From positions 429,269 through 493,268 of the forward strand of contig NZ_FONH01000003.1 in NCBI RefSeq assembly GCF_900112865.1: DNA of 64,000 nucleotides, given 5' to 3'. Below are positions 23,041 through 32,357 of this stretch, in pieces. The DNA is from Dyella marensis (GTDB lineage Bacteria > Pseudomonadota > Gammaproteobacteria > Xanthomonadales > Rhodanobacteraceae). The notes under the pieces were generated by a model. That model had not been told where the DNA came from and made no database searches. It saw only the letters and a program-made list of their open reading frames with translations. The translations under genes were made by a program, and so were the position numbers. Position 1 is the stretch's first letter, and each line of letters starts with the position of its first letter.

Positions 23041-23202
23041 CGGCTGGTTTTCCCAGGTAAACAAAAAGGCCGGCTTTCGCCGGCTGGTTTTCCCAGTAAA
23101 CAAAAAGGCCGGCTTTCGCCGGCTGGTTTTCCCAGTAAACAAAAAGGCCGGCTTTCGCCGGCTGGTTTTCTAAGTAAACAAAAAGGCCGGCTTTCGCCGG
23201 CC
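23041..23202. repeat. Four tandem 39-bp units made from the rpsT terminator
   Basis: Units at 23041-23080 (40 bases), 23081-23119, 23120-23158 and 23159-23197 are nearly identical (CGGCTGGTTTTCCCAGTAAA then CAAAAAGGCCGGCTTTCGC). Each contains the hairpin core GCCGGCTTTCGCCGGC flanked by a run of A, so each is a potential terminator for transcripts coming from rpsT on the minus strand. The first unit has one extra G, and the last differs by two bases. Confidence 0.9.
23180..23202 (-). terminator. Intrinsic terminator of rpsT
   Basis: On the minus strand GGCCGGC-GAAA-GCCGGCC (23202 to 23185) is followed by TTTTTG. It starts 34 bases after the rpsT stop codon. On the plus strand the same stem is followed by TTTT, so it may also stop reading-through from the Wadjet operon. 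Confidence 0.85.
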
Positions 23203-23235
23203 TTTTCGCCAACCCGATTCGCTTACTAAACCGGC

Positions 23236-23499
23236 TTACGCCAGCTCGTGGATCTTCGCGTTGAGGCGGCTCTTGTGGCGAGCGGCCTTGTTCTTGTGGA
23301 TCAGGCCACGCGAGGCGTAGCGATCCATCAGCGGCTGGGCGGCGGCGAAAGCTTCGACGGCGGCGGCCTTGTCCTTGGCCTCGATGGCCTTGACGACCTT
23401 CTTGAGGGCGGTGCGCACCATGGAACGGGCGCTGACGTTGCGCAGGCGGCGCTGCTCGGACTGGCGCGCGCGCTTCTTCGCGGACTTGATGTTGGCCAA
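23236..23499 (-). CDS. rpsT: 30S ribosomal protein S20
   Basis: An 87-residue S20, beginning [20 protein letters not shown], with the helical [20 protein letters not shown] segment and [20 protein letters not shown] at the end that binds 16S rRNA. It is transcribed alone against the direction of its neighbours, from the promoter at 23544-23572 and into the repeated terminators below 23202. Confidence 0.97.
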   Translation of the reverse strand: MANIKSAKKRARQSEQRRLRNVSARSMVRTALKKVVKAIEAKDKAAAVEAFAAAQPLMDRYASRGLIHKNKAARHKSRLNAKIHELA

Positions 23500-23543
23500 G
23501 GTAGAACTCCGAAATAGCTTGGGTTGGGTGGAAAAAGGCGGTG

Positions 23544-23572
23544 ATTATGACGGTAATGGGTCGGTGCGTCAA
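23544..23572 (-). promoter_or_regulatory. Sigma-70 type promoter of rpsT
   Basis: On the minus strand TTGACG (23572-23567) and CATAAT (23549-23544) are 17 bases apart, about 45 bases upstream of the rpsT start. Both boxes match consensus at five of six positions. Confidence 0.75.
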
Positions 23573-23787
23573 CAGCTTAGCGACGCCCGGGCCGCTGCGG
23601 CGCAGGCCGGAGGGCAGGGCGGCCCGGCATTCCCGTGAACGGAAGCGGGATTTTGCCACAAGTGCGCTGTCCTCTCGCCCGTTCCGGCTGCCAAACTACG
23701 CGCTTTGCCGGCCGCCGCCAGGGGCGCGGGGCCGGGCATCGACCCCCCATGACAAGAAAGCATGACAAGAAAGGTATCGGCGCGCGC

Positions 23788-25395
23788 ATGAAGTCACCCA
23801 GCATGTTCCGAGGGCTGCTGTCGTTCAGCGGCATGACCATGATCTCGCGCGTCCTCGGGCTGGTCCGGGATATGTCGATCAACGCGGCCTTCGGCGCCAA
23901 CGCGGCCACCGACGCGTTCTGGGTGGCCTTCCGCATCCCCAATTTCATGCGCCGGCTGTTCGCCGAGGGCTCGTTCTCCACGGCTTTCGTGCCGGTCTTC
24001 ACCGAGGTGAAGGAGAAGCGCAGCCACGAGGAGCTGAAGACGCTGATGTCGCGCGTCTCCGGCACCCTGGGCGGCGTGCTGATGCTGATCACGGCGCTGG
24101 GCGTGATCCTCGCGCCGCAGGTCACCGTGCTGTTCTCGCCGGGTGCGATCGAGACGCCGGAGAAGTTCGCCCTGACGGTGGACCTGCTGCGCCTGACCTT
24201 CCCGTTCCTGCTGTTCGTCTCGCTGACCGCGCTGTCCGGCGGCGCGCTCAACAGCTTCCACCGCTTCGGCCTGCCGGCGCTGACGCCGGTGATCCTCAAC
24301 CTGTGCATGATCGGCGGCGCGCTGTGGCTGGCCCCGCGGCTGCACACGCCGATCATGGCGATGGGCTGGGCGATCCTGGCGGCGGGCATCCTGCAGCTGC
24401 TGTTCCAGCTGCCGGCGCTGCGCCAGCTGGACCTGCTGACCCTGCCGCGCTGGGGCTGGAGCCATCCGGACGTGCGCCGCATCCTCCGGCTGATGGTGCC
24501 GACCCTGTTCGGTTCCTCGGTGGCGCAGATCAACCTGCTGCTGGACACGGTGATCGCCTCGCTGCTGTTCATCGGTTCGCAGAGCTGGCTGTCGCAGGCG
24601 GACCGTTTTCTCGAATTGCCGCTGGGCGTGTTCGGCGTGGCGCTGGGCACGGTGATCCTGCCGTCGCTGTCGCGCCACCACGTGGCCACCGACAGCGACG
24701 GGTTTTCCAGGGCGCTGGACTGGGGCCTGCGCACGACCCTGCTGATCGCGGTGCCGGCGATGTTCGCGCTGATGCTGCTGGCCGAGCCGCTGGTCGCCAC
24801 GCTGTTCCAGCATGGCCGCTTCACCGCGTTCGATACGCGCATGGCCACGCTGTCGATCTCCGCGCTCAGCTTCGGCCTGCCGGCGTTCGCCCTGGTCAAG
24901 GTGGTGCTGCCGGCCTTCTACGCCCGCCAGGACACGCGCACGCCGGTGCGCGCCGGCGTGGCCTCGCTGATCGCCAACATGGTGCTGAACGTGCTGTTCC
25001 TGGCGCTGCTGTATGCGCTGTGGGCGCCGGCCGAGGTCAGGCAGGGCCCGCTGCTGGATGGCCTGGCCAAGGTGCCGGGCCTGCACATGGCGCTGGGCGT
25101 GGCCAGTGCGGCGGCGAGTTATCTCAACCTGGGGTTGCTGTGGCACTGGCTGCGCAAGGCCGGCGTCTACCAGCGGCAGCCCGGATGGATGCGGCACCTG
25201 GGCCGGCTGGCGCTGGCCTGCGCGGTGATGATCGGGGTGCTGCTGGCGGGGCTGTGGCTGTGGCCGGACTGGACCGAGGCATCCAAGTGGACCCGCGTGT
25301 GGCACCTCGCCGCACTGGTCGCCGGCGGCGGCGGCGCCTATCTCGCCACGCTGTTCGCCGCGGGCTTCCGCCTGCGTGAACTGCGCGGCGTCTGA
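23788..25395 (+). CDS. murJ: Lipid II flippase MurJ
   Basis: A 535-residue MurJ/MviN protein of the MOP superfamily with about 14 hydrophobic membrane segments. The conserved start FSGMTMISRVLGLVRDMSIN, then AAFGANAATDAFWVAFRIPN and RRLFAEGSFSTAFVPVFTE are diagnostic. It moves lipid II across the inner membrane for peptidoglycan synthesis. ATG 23788 is taken because it lies just before the conserved helix; ATG 23749, thirteen codons upstream, is possible. The neighbouring order murJ-ribF-ileS-lspA-ispH is the usual one in this order of bacteria. Confidence 0.95.
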   Translation: MKSPSMFRGLLSFSGMTMISRVLGLVRDMSINAAFGANAATDAFWVAFRIPNFMRRLFAEGSFSTAFVPVFTEVKEKRSHEELKTLMSRVSGTLGGVLMLITALGVILAPQVTVLFSPGAIETPEKFALTVDLLRLTFPFLLFVSLTALSGGALNSFHRFGLPALTPVILNLCMIGGALWLAPRLHTPIMAMGWAILAAGILQLLFQLPALRQLDLLTLPRWGWSHPDVRRILRLMVPTLFGSSVAQINLLLDTVIASLLFIGSQSWLSQADRFLELPLGVFGVALGTVILPSLSRHHVATDSDGFSRALDWGLRTTLLIAVPAMFALMLLAEPLVATLFQHGRFTAFDTRMATLSISALSFGLPAFALVKVVLPAFYARQDTRTPVRAGVASLIANMVLNVLFLALLYALWAPAEVRQGPLLDGLAKVPGLHMALGVASAAASYLNLGLLWHWLRKAGVYQRQPGWMRHLGRLALACAVMIGVLLAGLWLWPDWTEASKWTRVWHLAALVAGGGGAYLATLFAAGFRLRELRGV

Positions 25396-25446
25396 AGCGT
25401 GGCCGCGGGGTGCGGTGCCAACGGGCTCTAAGGCTATACTCGCGCG

Positions 25447-26400
25447 ATGACAAGACTTTCCAGGGATATCGCCGGTCCATGCCTGGCGCCCGGCGGTAGC
25501 GTGGTTGCCGTCGGCGCGTTCGACGGGCTGCACCGGGGACACCAGGCGCTGCTGACGCAGGTGCGCGAGCGCGCGCAGGCCACCGGCCTCACGCCCATCG
25601 TGGTGAGCTTCGAGCCCCTGCCGCGCGCGTTCTTCTCCAAGGAACCGGTGCCGCGGCTGTCCAGTGTGCGCGAGAAGCTGCTGGGCTTCGATGCGGCCGG
25701 CGTGGGCAAGGCGTTGATCCTGCGCTTCAACGACGAGCTGACCTCGATGCCGGCGGAAGACTTCGTGCGCCGCGTGCTGATCGAGCGCCTGCACACCCGC
25801 GAAGTCTGGGTCGGCGGCGATTTCCGCTTCGGCCACAAGCGTGGCGGCGACGTGGCCTTGCTGGAGAAGATGGGCGCGGAACTGGGCTTCTCCGCCCGCG
25901 TGATGCCGCCGGTGCTGCTGGACGGCGCGCGCGTTTCCGCCACCCGCGTGCGCATGCTGCTGGCCGCCGGTGAATTCTCCGGCGCCGCGCCGCTGCTGGG
26001 CCGCCCCTTCGTGATCGAAGGCAAGGTCGAATACGGCAACCAGCTGGGCCGCGAACTGGGCTTTCCCACCGCCAACATCCACCTGCACGATCGCGTGCCG
26101 CCGGTGCAGGGCATCTTCGCCGTGCGCGTGGGCCTGGGCGAGGGCGAATGCGCCTGGCCGGGCGTGGCGAGCTTAGGGCTCCGCCCGACGGTGAACGAAG
26201 TTAGCCAGCCGTTGCTGGAAGTGCACCTGTTCGATTTCGAAGGCGATCTCTACGGCCAGCGCATGGCGGTGGAATTCGTCGCCAAGCTGCGCGACGAGGC
26301 GAAGTTCGACGGCCTGGACGCGCTCACCGAGCAGATCCGCCGCGACGCCCGCATGGCGCGCGAGGTGCTTGGCATGAATCCGCGCCTGGCCGAGGCATAG
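25447..26400 (+). CDS. ribF: Bifunctional riboflavin kinase/FAD synthetase
   Basis: A 317-residue RibF. The N-terminal FMN adenylyltransferase domain shows [15 protein letters not shown] (nucleotidyl-transfer HxGH motif) and [18 protein letters not shown]; the C-terminal riboflavin kinase domain begins [20 protein letters not shown] and contains the PTANIHL Thr-Asn motif. The enzyme makes FMN and then FAD. A TATACT box at 25434-25439 just before the start suggests its own promoter with a very short leader, but no clear -35 is seen. Confidence 0.96.
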   Translation: MTRLSRDIAGPCLAPGGSVVAVGAFDGLHRGHQALLTQVRERAQATGLTPIVVSFEPLPRAFFSKEPVPRLSSVREKLLGFDAAGVGKALILRFNDELTSMPAEDFVRRVLIERLHTREVWVGGDFRFGHKRGGDVALLEKMGAELGFSARVMPPVLLDGARVSATRVRMLLAAGEFSGAAPLLGRPFVIEGKVEYGNQLGRELGFPTANIHLHDRVPPVQGIFAVRVGLGEGECAWPGVASLGLRPTVNEVSQPLLEVHLFDFEGDLYGQRMAVEFVAKLRDEAKFDGLDALTEQIRRDARMAREVLGMNPRLAEA

Positions 26401-26501
26401 GCTTCAAGTTTTCCGCTTCAAGCCGGCGCACCCACGCTGGCCGCACACCCCACGGCGACGGCACGAGGGCCGCGCCCGACAACCCCGATGGCATCCGAGC
26501 A

Positions 26502-29363
26502 ATGACCCAGGATTACAAGAACACCATCAACCTGCCGCAGACGGATTTCCCGATGCGCGGCGACCTGCCCAAGCGCGAGCCGCAGTGGCTGGCGGAGTGG
26601 GAAAAGCTCGGCCGCTACGCGCAGATCCAGCAGCGCACCGCCGGCCGCGACAAGGTGTTCGTGCTGCACGACGGCCCGCCGTACGCCAACGGCGCCATCC
26701 ACCTGGGCCACGCGGTGAACAAGGTGCTCAAGGACGTGGTGGTGAAGTCGCGCCTGCTGGCCGGCTACCGCTCGCCCTACGTGCCGGGCTGGGACTGCCA
26801 CGGCCTGCCGATCGAGATCGCGGTGGAAAAGAAGCACGGCAAGGCCGGCGACAAGCTCGACGCCGTGGCCTTCCGCCAGAAGTGCCGCGAGTACGCGCAG
26901 CAGCAGATCGACCTGCAGCGCACCGACTTCAAGCGGCTGGGCGTGCTGGGCGATTGGGAAAACCCCTATCGCACCATGGCCTTCACCTTCGAGGCTGACA
27001 TGCTGCGCGCGCTGGCGCGCATCGTCGACAACGGCCACGTGGTGCGCGGTTTCAAGCCGGTGTACTGGTGCTTCGACTGCGGCTCGGCGCTGGCCGAGGC
27101 GGAGATCGAGTACGCCGACAAGGTCTCGCCGGCGATCGACGTCGCTTATGACGCACTCGACCCGCATGCACTGGCCGCGAAGTTCGGCGTGGAAGCGGGC
27201 GACGCCATCGTCGCCATCCCGATCTGGACCACCACGCCGTGGACGCTGCCGGAAAGCCAGGCCGTGTCGATGGGCGCGGAGCTGGAGTACGCGCTGGTCG
27301 AAGGCCCCGCGCGCGACGGCCGCCGCGTGCTGCTGGTGCTGGCCTCGGCGCTGGTGGAGAAGGCGTCGCACCGCTACGGCGTGGAACATCCGGTCGTGCT
27401 CGGCCACGTCGCCGGCCAGGCGCTGGAAGGCGTGCTGCTGCAGCACCCGTTCTACGACCGCAGGATACCGGTGCTGCTCGGCGAACACGTGTCGGCCGAG
27501 GACGGCACCGGCGCGGTGCACACCTCGCCCGACCACGGCGTGGAAGACTTCGTGGTCTCGCGCAAGTACGGCATCGAGACGCTCAACTATGTGGAGCCGC
27601 GCGGCACCTATCGCGCGGACACGCCGCCGGCCGGCGAGCTGACCCTGGCCGGCACGCACCTGTGGAAGGCCAACGACGCCATCGTCGACATGCTGCGCGG
27701 ACGCGGCGTGCTGCTGGCCCACCACAAGATCGAGCACAGCTATCCGCATTGCTGGCGCCACAAGACGCCGGTGATCTTCCGCGCCACGCCGCAGTGGTTC
27801 ATCAGCATGGAGCAGGCCGGCCTCCGCAAGGCGGCGATGGAGTCGATCCGCCAGGTGCGCTGGGTGCCGGGCTGGGGCGAGGAGCGCATCGCCGGCATGG
27901 TCGGCGACCGTCCGGACTGGTGCATCTCGCGCCAGCGCACCTGGGGCGTGCCGATCGCGCTGTTCGTGCACAAGGGCACGCAGGAGCCGCATCCGCGTTC
28001 GGTCGAGTTGCTCGAACAGGTGGCCAAGCGCGTGGAGCAGGGCAGCATCGACGCGTGGTACGCGCTCGATCCGGCCGAGCTGCTGGGCGACGAGGCCAAG
28101 GACTACGAGAAGGTCAACGACGTGCTGGACGTCTGGTTCGATTCCGGTGTCACGCACTTCGCCGTGGTCGGCCAGCGTCCCGAGCTGCAGCAGGGCGATG
28201 CGGCTACGTACAAGGTGATGTACCTGGAAGGCTCGGACCAGCATCGCGGCTGGTTCCAGTCCTCGTTGCTCACCTCGGCCGCGATCCACGGCCGCGCGCC
28301 GTACGACGACGTGCTCACCCACGGCTTCACCGTGGATGCGCAGGGCCGCAAGATGTCCAAGTCGCTGGGCAACGGCATCGAGCCGCAGGACATCATGAAG
28401 AACCTCGGCGCGGACATCCTGCGCCTGTGGATCTGCTCCACCGACTACCGCAACGAGATGTCGCTGTCGGACGAGATCCTCAAGCGCGTCTCCGACATGT
28501 ACCGCCGCATCCGTAACACGGCGCGCTTCCTGCTGGGCAACCTGGACGGCTTCGATCCCGCGCAGCACCTGCTGCCGGTGGAAGACTGCCTGCTGCTGGA
28601 CCAGTGGGCGGTGCAGCAGGCCTACGACACCCAGCAGGCGGTGGCGGCGGCGTACGACCGCTACGACTTCCCGGAGATCGTCCAGCGCGTGCAGAACTTC
28701 TGCACCACCGAGCTCGGCGCGCTGTACCTGGACATCACCAAGGACCGCCTCTACACCATGCCGACCGACAGCCGCGGCCGGCGCAGCGCGCAGAGCGCGA
28801 TGTACCGCATCGCCGAGGCGCTGGTGCGCTGGCTGGCGCCGGTGCTGAGCTTCACCGCCGAGGAAATCTGGAAGGCGCTGCCGGGCCAGCGCGGCGAGAG
28901 CGTGCTGTTCGAGACCTGGTACGACGGCCTGGCCGCCACCCAGGGTTCGCCGGAGCAGCGCCGCTACTGGTCCGACCTGCTGGCGATCCGCGATACCGCC
29001 TCGCGCGTGCTCGAGGGCATGCGCAAGGCCGAGCAGATCGGCGCCTCGCTGGAAGCGAAGCTGGCGATCCACGCGGATCCGGCCCTGGTCAGCCGCTACG
29101 CCCCCGCGGCCGACGAGCTGCGCTTCTTCTTCATCACCTCCGACCTGCGCCTGGATGTCGCCGGCGGCCAGCCGGATACGGCGGTGCTGTCGGAACTGGA
29201 AGGCGCGGACGTGTGGGTCTCGGCCACGGTCAGCGACGCGGCCAAGTGCGTGCGCTGCTGGCATCGCCGCGACGACGTCGGCCAGCATGCGGCGCATCCG
29301 GAGCTGTGCGGACGTTGCGTGAGCAATGTCGACGGTCCGGGCGAAGACCGCCGCTGGTTCTAA
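26502..29363 (+). CDS. ileS: Isoleucyl-tRNA synthetase
   Basis: A 953-residue class I synthetase. The HIGH-like motif is in [20 protein letters not shown], the KMSKS motif in [11 protein letters not shown], the editing domain lies around residues 190-400 ([16 protein letters not shown]), and the C-terminus has a zinc site CVRCWHRR...CGRC. It charges tRNA-Ile and removes mischarged valine. Length and zinc site fit the bacterial, mupirocin-sensitive type. The gap to lspA (29364-29423) holds a GC-rich stem GGCCGGCGCGAGCTGGCC followed by TTCTGTT that could weaken read-through. Confidence 0.97.
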   Translation: MTQDYKNTINLPQTDFPMRGDLPKREPQWLAEWEKLGRYAQIQQRTAGRDKVFVLHDGPPYANGAIHLGHAVNKVLKDVVVKSRLLAGYRSPYVPGWDCHGLPIEIAVEKKHGKAGDKLDAVAFRQKCREYAQQQIDLQRTDFKRLGVLGDWENPYRTMAFTFEADMLRALARIVDNGHVVRGFKPVYWCFDCGSALAEAEIEYADKVSPAIDVAYDALDPHALAAKFGVEAGDAIVAIPIWTTTPWTLPESQAVSMGAELEYALVEGPARDGRRVLLVLASALVEKASHRYGVEHPVVLGHVAGQALEGVLLQHPFYDRRIPVLLGEHVSAEDGTGAVHTSPDHGVEDFVVSRKYGIETLNYVEPRGTYRADTPPAGELTLAGTHLWKANDAIVDMLRGRGVLLAHHKIEHSYPHCWRHKTPVIFRATPQWFISMEQAGLRKAAMESIRQVRWVPGWGEERIAGMVGDRPDWCISRQRTWGVPIALFVHKGTQEPHPRSVELLEQVAKRVEQGSIDAWYALDPAELLGDEAKDYEKVNDVLDVWFDSGVTHFAVVGQRPELQQGDAATYKVMYLEGSDQHRGWFQSSLLTSAAIHGRAPYDDVLTHGFTVDAQGRKMSKSLGNGIEPQDIMKNLGADILRLWICSTDYRNEMSLSDEILKRVSDMYRRIRNTARFLLGNLDGFDPAQHLLPVEDCLLLDQWAVQQAYDTQQAVAAAYDRYDFPEIVQRVQNFCTTELGALYLDITKDRLYTMPTDSRGRRSAQSAMYRIAEALVRWLAPVLSFTAEEIWKALPGQRGESVLFETWYDGLAATQGSPEQRRYWSDLLAIRDTASRVLEGMRKAEQIGASLEAKLAIHADPALVSRYAPAADELRFFFITSDLRLDVAGGQPDTAVLSELEGADVWVSATVSDAAKCVRCWHRRDDVGQHAAHPELCGRCVSNVDGPGEDRRWF

Positions 29364-29423
29364 ACACATGGACGGCCGGCGCGAGCTGGCCGTTCTGTTC
29401 GGATTCCCTTCTGTAGAAGACGC

Positions 29424-29924
29424 ATGAGCAATCAACGCAACGCGCTGTCCTGGCTGTGGCTGTCCGCCCTGGTGATCGCGCTCGACCAGGCCAGCAAGTG
29501 GTGGGCGCTGTCCGCGCTCCAGCCCGCCGGCGTGCAGCACGTGATCATCCCGGGTTTCCTCAACTGGACCCTGGCCTTCAATACCGGCGCCGCCTTCAGC
29601 TTCCTGGCCGACAGCGCCGGCTGGCAGCGCTGGTTCTTCGTCGGCCTGGCCGTGCTGATCAGCGGCGCGCTGCTGGTATGGCTCAAGCGCACCTCGCGCG
29701 ACGACTGGCGCACCGCGCTGCCGCTGGGCCTGATCATCGGTGGCGCGCTGGGCAACCTGATCGACCGCCTGCATGCGGCCCAGGTGACCGACTTCATCCA
29801 GGTCCATTACCAGGACTGGTATTACCCCGTGTTCAACATCGCCGACTGCGGCATCACCGTCGGTGCCGTGCTGCTGATCGCTTTTGGCCTGTTCACCGGC
29901 AAGCAGGCCGGGGGCGTGAGATAA
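29424..29924 (+). CDS. lspA: Lipoprotein signal peptidase (signal peptidase II)
   Basis: A 166-residue inner-membrane aspartyl protease with four hydrophobic segments. The family signatures are [38 protein letters not shown] with the first catalytic Asp, and [13 protein letters not shown] with the second. It removes signal peptides from diacylglyceryl-modified prolipoproteins, including presumably the small lipoprotein encoded at 33892. It follows ileS by 60 bases and precedes ispH by 50. Confidence 0.96.
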   Translation: MSNQRNALSWLWLSALVIALDQASKWWALSALQPAGVQHVIIPGFLNWTLAFNTGAAFSFLADSAGWQRWFFVGLAVLISGALLVWLKRTSRDDWRTALPLGLIIGGALGNLIDRLHAAQVTDFIQVHYQDWYYPVFNIADCGITVGAVLLIAFGLFTGKQAGGVR

Positions 29925-29974
29925 TTTCGATCCCGGCGCCTCCCGGCGCCGGCCAGCGACAGTCGAGGCTTCAC

Positions 29975-30937
29975 TTGGACATTCTTCTCGCCAACCCCCG
30001 CGGATTCTGCGCCGGCGTGGACCGCGCCATCGCCATCGTCGAGCGCGCGCTCGAGGCCTACGGCGCGCCCATCTACGTGCGCCACGAGGTGGTGCACAAC
30101 CGCTACGTGGTGGACAAGCTGCGTGCCAGCGGCGCGGTGTTCGTCGAGGAGCTGCACGAAGTGCCCGACGGCGCCACGGTGATCTTCAGCGCGCACGGCG
30201 TGTCCAAGGCGGTGCGCCAGGAAGCCGACAGCCGCAAGCTCAACGTGTTCGACGCCACCTGTCCGCTGGTGACCAAGGTGCATATGGAAGTGGCGCGCCT
30301 GGGCCGCACCGGGCGCAGCGTGGTGCTGATCGGCCACGCCGGGCATCCGGAGGTCGAGGGCACCATGGGGCAGTGGAACCCCGCCAACCAAGGCGAAATC
30401 CATCTGGTCGAGTCGGTCGACTGCGTGGCGAAGCTGCAGCCGCGCTATCCGCATGCGCTGTCCTACGTCACCCAGACCACGCTGTCGGTGGACGACACCA
30501 AGGCCATCATCAACGCCCTGCGCGAGAAATTCTCCGACATCGAGGGCCCGCGCAAGGACGACATCTGCTATGCCACGCAGAACCGCCAGGACGCGGTGCG
30601 CCGGCTGGCCGATGCGGTCGACCTGATGCTGGTGGTCGGCTCGGTCAACAGCTCCAACTCCAACCGCCTGCGCGAGCTGGCCGAGAAGCAGGGCGTGCGC
30701 TCGTTCCTGATCGACGGCGCCGAACACATCGAGCGCGCATGGCTGGACGGCGTGCAGCACATCGGCCTCACCGCCGGCGCCTCCGCCCCCGAAAAGCTGG
30801 TGCGCGACGTGATCGCCCGCCTGCAGTCCTGGGGCGCGGGCGAAGTGCGCGAGCTGGACGGCGAGGCCGAAACCATCACCTTCGCCTTGCCGAAGGAACT
30901 GCGCCTGGCCGAGGGTGGTCCGTCCGCGAGTCTTTGA
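29975..30937 (+). CDS. ispH: 4-hydroxy-3-methylbut-2-enyl diphosphate reductase
   Basis: A 320-residue IspH, the [4Fe-4S] enzyme that makes IPP and DMAPP in the last step of the MEP isoprenoid pathway. The cluster cysteines lie in [24 protein letters not shown] and [12 protein letters not shown] is the substrate loop; the region [11 protein letters not shown] supplies another conserved Cys. The start is TTG 29975 (read as Met), which gives the exact standard N-terminus [12 protein letters not shown]; no ATG is possible there. The operon ends at a terminator at 30976. Confidence 0.96.
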   Translation: MDILLANPRGFCAGVDRAIAIVERALEAYGAPIYVRHEVVHNRYVVDKLRASGAVFVEELHEVPDGATVIFSAHGVSKAVRQEADSRKLNVFDATCPLVTKVHMEVARLGRTGRSVVLIGHAGHPEVEGTMGQWNPANQGEIHLVESVDCVAKLQPRYPHALSYVTQTTLSVDDTKAIINALREKFSDIEGPRKDDICYATQNRQDAVRRLADAVDLMLVVGSVNSSNSNRLRELAEKQGVRSFLIDGAEHIERAWLDGVQHIGLTAGASAPEKLVRDVIARLQSWGAGEVRELDGEAETITFALPKELRLAEGGPSASL

Positions 30938-30975
30938 CGCCGCCGCTGCGCGCGTCGTCGAGCCGAACAAAAAAA

Positions 30976-31000
30976 GGCCCGCGTGAAGCGGGCCTTTTTT
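30976..31000. terminator. Bidirectional terminator between ispH and the RES toxin gene
   Basis: GGCCCGC-GTGAA-GCGGGCC (30976-30994) is followed by TTTTTT on the plus strand, and preceded by a run of seven A, which serves as the U-tract on the minus strand. It can therefore end both ispH and the convergent toxin gene. Confidence 0.9.
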
Positions 31001-31015
31001 ATGCGGGAATTTCCG

Positions 31016-31603
31016 CTACATCAGCATGACGTTGAACATGTCCAGCGTAGCGGCAAGGTCCGGATGATCCACCAGTGGAATCGATTCGGCGCCGTCGATG
31101 AGAGGCCTGGCCCGGTCGAACAGGGCGAAGGCGCGCTGGTCGTTCATATGGCGCGAAACGTAGACGAGTCCACCGACCTTGGCGGGGTGGTCGTGCACGG
31201 CCCGCGACCATCGCTGGGTCGTGTCGTATGGCAGTTCGGACGAGATGTCGTTCGTGCCGCCGATGCGCTTGAGGTGCGCGCCGGTCAATTCGGCCAGCTG
31301 GATGATGTCGCCGGCAAAGAGGATGGCGTGGCGGTCGCGCAAGGACCGCTCATCGAGCAGATAGGCCCCGCGAGTCGGGACAAGATCATGCAGCAAGGTT
31401 TCTGCGAAGGCGCCGGCCAGGGTCTGGCCGGCGTAGCAGACGCCATAGCTTTGCAAGGGGTCGTCGAATCGATGGCCTTTGCTCCTGCTGAAATAGGGTT
31501 CGGTGGCGGGATATCTGCTGATCCGAATGAGATCAGAGGATTCGACTGCAGTAAGCCCTAGTACGAATCGGTCGAAATCGGGATCGGGTTGGGGCAATGC
31601 CAT
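31016..31603 (-). CDS. RES-domain toxin (NAD+-degrading family)
   Basis: A 195-residue RES-domain protein. The three family residues are visible: Arg in LIRISRYPATEPYF, Glu in AGAFAETLLHDL, and Ser in GLVYVSRHMNDQ, together with SYGVCYAGQT. RES toxins such as MbcT degrade NAD+ by phosphorolysis or hydrolysis and stop growth unless bound by the antitoxin. The gene is 13 bases downstream of the antitoxin gene in one operon, the usual order. Its ATG is at 31603 and the transcript ends at the terminator 30976. Confidence 0.85.
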   Translation of the reverse strand: MALPQPDPDFDRFVLGLTAVESSDLIRISRYPATEPYFSRSKGHRFDDPLQSYGVCYAGQTLAGAFAETLLHDLVPTRGAYLLDERSLRDRHAILFAGDIIQLAELTGAHLKRIGGTNDISSELPYDTTQRWSRAVHDHPAKVGGLVYVSRHMNDQRAFALFDRARPLIDGAESIPLVDHPDLAATLDMFNVMLM

Positions 31604-31616
31604 CGAACGTCCATGT

Positions 31617-32243
31617 TCAGCGCTCGCGATAGGCGCGTGCCGCGGTCAGCACGGGCTCCTTCGCACGGTCGCGCAAGGCCTGCAAAGGCGTCCTGCCGGC
31701 GAGCGATCCAAGTTGGGTGGTAAAGAAAAGCCATTTATTCCAAGGCGTTTCGTCTGCCAGGATGTTCAGTGCATCGGTCAAGCCAAGGGCGCGCAGTTCC
31801 TTGTCCGCCAGGAATGCGGGGTAGTAGAGCTCCCTGCCGCCTGGCTGCAGGGCGAAATAGGTACCGGCCTGCAGGCCCTTGTGCACGGCTTGCCGGCTGA
31901 TGCCGGCAAGCTCGGCGAAGTCCTTGGAAACGAGCACTTCGCCGGAAGCCACCAGTTCCTGCTTGATCTTGTCCGAACGCGCCTTGGCTGCCTTGATCGC
32001 ATTGTCGTTCGAGAGCCTGCTTTGCGCGCGCTGGATCTCGTCCAATATCAGACCAAGTCGACGCACATCTTCTGCAGCCTGGGGCTGGAGCTGGATATCG
32101 GCCGCGCTGTCGCGCGCGGCATGGATCAGCTGCTGGTCCGAGAGATTGCGGATGCCTTTGAGGAACCGGTGGGCGGAGTCGGCAATGCGGTGGAGTACTT
32201 CACTGACGCTCGCGGATTCCGAAGGAGGAAGAGTGGGGTACAT
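31617..32243 (-). CDS. Antitoxin of the RES system, long atypical Xre/MbcA-like protein
   Basis: A 208-residue protein in the antitoxin position. The C-terminal part, WNKWLFFTTQLGSLAGRTPL then QALRDRAKEPVLTAARAY, matches the toxin-binding domain of the Xre/MbcA/ParS antitoxins (DUF2384). In the middle, SKDFAELAGISRQAVHKGLQ looks like a helix-turn-helix, so it probably represses its own promoter. Unlike MbcA-type antitoxins it carries about 100 extra N-terminal helical residues. ATG 32243 is chosen because the promoter at 32275-32303 places the transcript start downstream of the earlier ATG at 32279. Confidence 0.72.
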   Translation of the reverse strand: MYPTLPPSESASVSEVLHRIADSAHRFLKGIRNLSDQQLIHAARDSAADIQLQPQAAEDVRRLGLILDEIQRAQSRLSNDNAIKAAKARSDKIKQELVASGEVLVSKDFAELAGISRQAVHKGLQAGTYFALQPGGRELYYPAFLADKELRALGLTDALNILADETPWNKWLFFTTQLGSLAGRTPLQALRDRAKEPVLTAARAYRER

Positions 32244-32274
32244 GGCGCCTGCCTCGTCGCTTTGGAACGAGGCC

Positions 32275-32303
32275 ACCATAAGTCGAACCCATCTCTTTGT
32301 CAA
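32275..32303 (-). promoter_or_regulatory. Sigma-70 type promoter of the toxin-antitoxin operon
   Basis: On the minus strand TTGACA (32303-32298), a perfect -35 box, and TATGGT (32280-32275) are exactly 17 bases apart. A second GTTGACAAA copy lies just upstream, giving a direct repeat that could be a binding site for the antitoxin. Confidence 0.65.
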
Positions 32304-32357
32304 CTTTGTCAACCACGGCAACTTAATCAACCCTGCCTGTGGCCACATGGTTTCTCC

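Noticed and set aside
23041..23202. Tandem 39-bp units considered as a CRISPR array
   Set aside because: The units are contiguous with no variable spacers and contain terminator hairpins; no cas genes are near.
26418..29807. Very long minus-strand open frame opposite ileS and lspA
   Set aside because: Antisense shadow of a certain ileS, composition dominated by His/Arg/Val/Ala/Gln and no domain motif.
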